NCBI RefSeq assembly: GCF_030263935.1
Contig: NZ_CP127162.1
Location: 1,187,501 to 1,251,500 of the forward strand
Direction: 5' to 3'
Source of the DNA: Paenibacillus polygoni
GTDB lineage: Bacteria; Bacillota; Bacilli; Paenibacillales; Paenibacillaceae
DNA: 64,000 nt
The notes beneath the pieces are model-generated. The model was not told where the DNA came from and made no database searches. It saw nothing but the letters and a program-made list of their open reading frames with translations. A program made the translations under genes and the position numbers. Position 1 is the stretch's first letter. Each line of letters begins with the position of its first letter. Shown in pieces: positions 62,868-64,000 of this stretch.

Positions 62868-62957
62868 GACTAACGCCCTCGGTCTACAAGAGGCATTTTT
62901 AAGAAGAGGGAGCAGCGGACAACTCCTACGGGGTTTGTGAATGCAACAACGTTAGGC
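62868..62957 (+). repeat. Cassette-type repeat copy 1 (attC-like)
   Basis: Ends form the pair CTAACG (62870-62875) / CGTTAG (62950-62955); the right end GTTAGGC fits the attC R' box GTTRRRY. Inside are CGCCCTCGGTC...AGAGG...ATTTTT and AACTCC/GGGGTTTGT hairpins. About half the bases agree with copy 2 at 63821, in the same order. No database test was possible. Confidence 0.5.
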
Positions 62958-62981
62958 GAAATTATTCTTAAGGAGAAGAGT

Positions 62982-63788
62982 ATGAAAAGAAAAAAGAGAA
63001 AAAAACAAAAGATAAAAGAAATAAGATTTTTAGATGGCAGAATACATGAAGGTAACTTTCTTGGGGCTGTAGTTGATAATGTTAACAATCAAATTCGTGT
63101 ATATTCCAATGATATGCTTCAAAAAAGAATTCAAAGAGACTCAAATACTATAGGAAAATCTTTTGATAAACTTTGTAGTGATGAATTAGTTCAAATGGGA
63201 GAACTATTTAGCAAAGCCAATTATCTAATAAGCAATGCTTTTTTTAGGGCAAATCATAAAGAAGATGAAATGAAAGTAACGAGTAGTAAGTTATTGATGA
63301 ACGCTGCAAGTACAATTCAAGCTGCAGTTGAATTATTGCGAATAGGATATACTTTGCAACCATGTATGTTGCTTCGATCTGTTATTGAAACTATAAGTAC
63401 AGTTGCTTACTTCATGATGGAACCGGGTGGTCATCAAGTTTACTTGGATGGAAAACTTGATGTAAACAAAACTATTAAATATGGGAAGCAATTAATACCG
63501 AATTTAGGGCAACTACAGGGAATACTAAGTAATCATTTTGTACATATTAGTTCTTTGCATTCCGATCTTAATGGAATAACAAAACACATAGAAATCACAC
63601 CTCCACTAAGGATAAATCTAAATATGATAAAGGTTTGTACTTGGTGCTTATTTGTAACAAGCGAAGTAACCTTTTATGATTATTTTGATGATCATAAATA
63701 TTGGATTAAAGTTGCTGAGGGCCAATATAAATTTATACAAAGTGATGATGATAAAAAATGGATGAGTGAGTTTTTTAAGGATGAATAA
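62982..63788 (+). CDS. Hypothetical protein, 268 aa, DUF5677-like
   Basis: The ATG at 62982 has AAGGAG about six bases upstream. A very basic start (KRKKRKKQKIKE) precedes a mainly helical body. The middle (LLMNAASTIQAAVELLRIGYTLQP, then MLLRSVIETISTVAYFM; one helical hairpin) resembles DUF5677-type proteins with their (L)LRxxxE motif. The function is unknown. It lies between two similar repeats, as a gene cassette would. AT-rich. Confidence 0.6.
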   Translation: MKRKKRKKQKIKEIRFLDGRIHEGNFLGAVVDNVNNQIRVYSNDMLQKRIQRDSNTIGKSFDKLCSDELVQMGELFSKANYLISNAFFRANHKEDEMKVTSSKLLMNAASTIQAAVELLRIGYTLQPCMLLRSVIETISTVAYFMMEPGGHQVYLDGKLDVNKTIKYGKQLIPNLGQLQGILSNHFVHISSLHSDLNGITKHIEITPPLRINLNMIKVCTWCLFVTSEVTFYDYFDDHKYWIKVAEGQYKFIQSDDDKKWMSEFFKDE

Positions 63789-63820
63789 TAACTTCACCTA
63801 GCATAGAATTCACGCAACAG

Positions 63821-63905
63821 GCACGCGCCCTCGGTCCAGCAGAGGGATTTTGGGGGAGAAGGAGCTACCGGACACATACACTAGGTTGGTCATCGTAAAT
63901 ACGTG
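63821..63905 (+). repeat. Cassette-type repeat copy 2 (attC-like, diverged)
   Basis: Shares CGCCCTCGGTC, AGAGG, ATTTT, GAGAAGGAGC and CGGACA in order with copy 1. The terminal pair is CACG/CGTG instead of CTAACG/CGTTAG, so pairing of the ends is kept with different bases; four pairs could be chance. The GTTRRRY box is not recognisable. Confidence 0.45.
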
Positions 63906-63940
63906 AAAGCCAGATGGAATCTATTAATGGGTGATGAGAG

Positions 63941-64000
63941 ATGTTTCAAAACTATTATGAAGGGAATGGACAAAGTAAAGAATGTTATTCTTATTTGGGA
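63941..64000 (+). CDS. Start of an open frame running off the window
   Basis: GGTGATGAGAG then ATG (MFQNYYEGNGQSKECYSYLG) open to the last base. It follows repeat copy 2 by 36 bases as the 62982 gene follows copy 1 by 25. Too short to identify. Confidence 0.4.
   Translation, partial: MFQNYYEGNGQSKECYSYLG

Noticed and set aside
1..64000. CRISPR array or tRNA/rRNA genes
   Set aside because: No regularly spaced direct repeats with unique spacers and no cloverleaf or rRNA-like conserved segments were seen on either strand.

Overview
The window reads as chromosomal DNA of a low-to-mid GC Gram-positive spore-former, most likely Paenibacillus or a close relative. This is judged from gene content and protein similarity: a TcyP-type cystine carrier, a GutB-like sorbitol dehydrogenase, an uxuA/uxuB pair, GH43 arabinan genes with an ArsR-type regulator, Firmicute-style ribosome sites (AGGAGG) and frequent TTG/GTG starts. 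No rRNA or tRNA gene and no CRISPR array was seen.

Layout. 1-3 kb: a partial stress-type protein, a small membrane protein, a Cof-type HAD phosphatase and a lipoate-protein ligase. 3.1-14.5 kb: a cobalamin block in three transcription units. These are cobD-cbiZ-cbiB-cobC (translationally overlapping), btuF-btuC-btuD behind a cobalamin riboswitch and terminator, and cobT-cobU-cobS-cobQ. Together they import corrinoids, strip incomplete ones back to cobyric acid (CbiZ), make and attach aminopropanol phosphate (CobD, CbiB), activate it with GTP (CobU), and activate and join dimethylbenzimidazole (CobT, CobS, CobC). The corrin-ring genes are not here. 15-22 kb: cystine carrier, M24 peptidase, SDR, GNAT, a split ThrE-type exporter and an ArsR-type regulator. 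22-24.4 kb: a secreted endo-arabinanase and a cytoplasmic GH43 enzyme, each with a predicted CcpA (cre) site.

24.4-36.7 kb is an AT-rich accessory region. An IS3-family element sits in the loop of the terminator hairpin of the GH43 gene, with a 3-bp target duplication. It is followed by two hypothetical genes, a cluster of palindromic repeats, a decayed group II intron reverse transcriptase, a two-gene OLD nuclease + UvrD helicase module (Gabija-type), a membrane-protein gene broken by several frame disruptions, and a Shedu-type (DUF4263) nuclease. This is an anti-phage defence island with scars of mobile DNA.

36.8-60.4 kb returns to ordinary chromosome: uxuB/uxuA divergent from a sorbitol dehydrogenase across a perfect inverted repeat, methyltransferase and acetyltransferases, SpeD, lipoproteins, an RluA-type pseudouridine synthase, an orphan NlpA/MetQ lipoprotein, alkaline phosphatase, RecQ, a B12-binding radical SAM protein, a SNF2 helicase/SWIM pair, a ROK-kinase remnant, a Nudix hydrolase and MsrA.

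60.6-64 kb is a second accessory region. It has a frameshifted C-terminal fragment of a tyrosine recombinase whose SPLD tail resembles integron-type integrases, a DUF2971 gene pair, and two divergent copies of a ~90-bp hairpin-forming repeat that alternate with open reading frames. That arrangement looks like gene cassettes with attC-like sites and is the most unusual feature here. A palindrome-plus-hairpin block next to the recombinase fragment resembles one at the start of the defence island.
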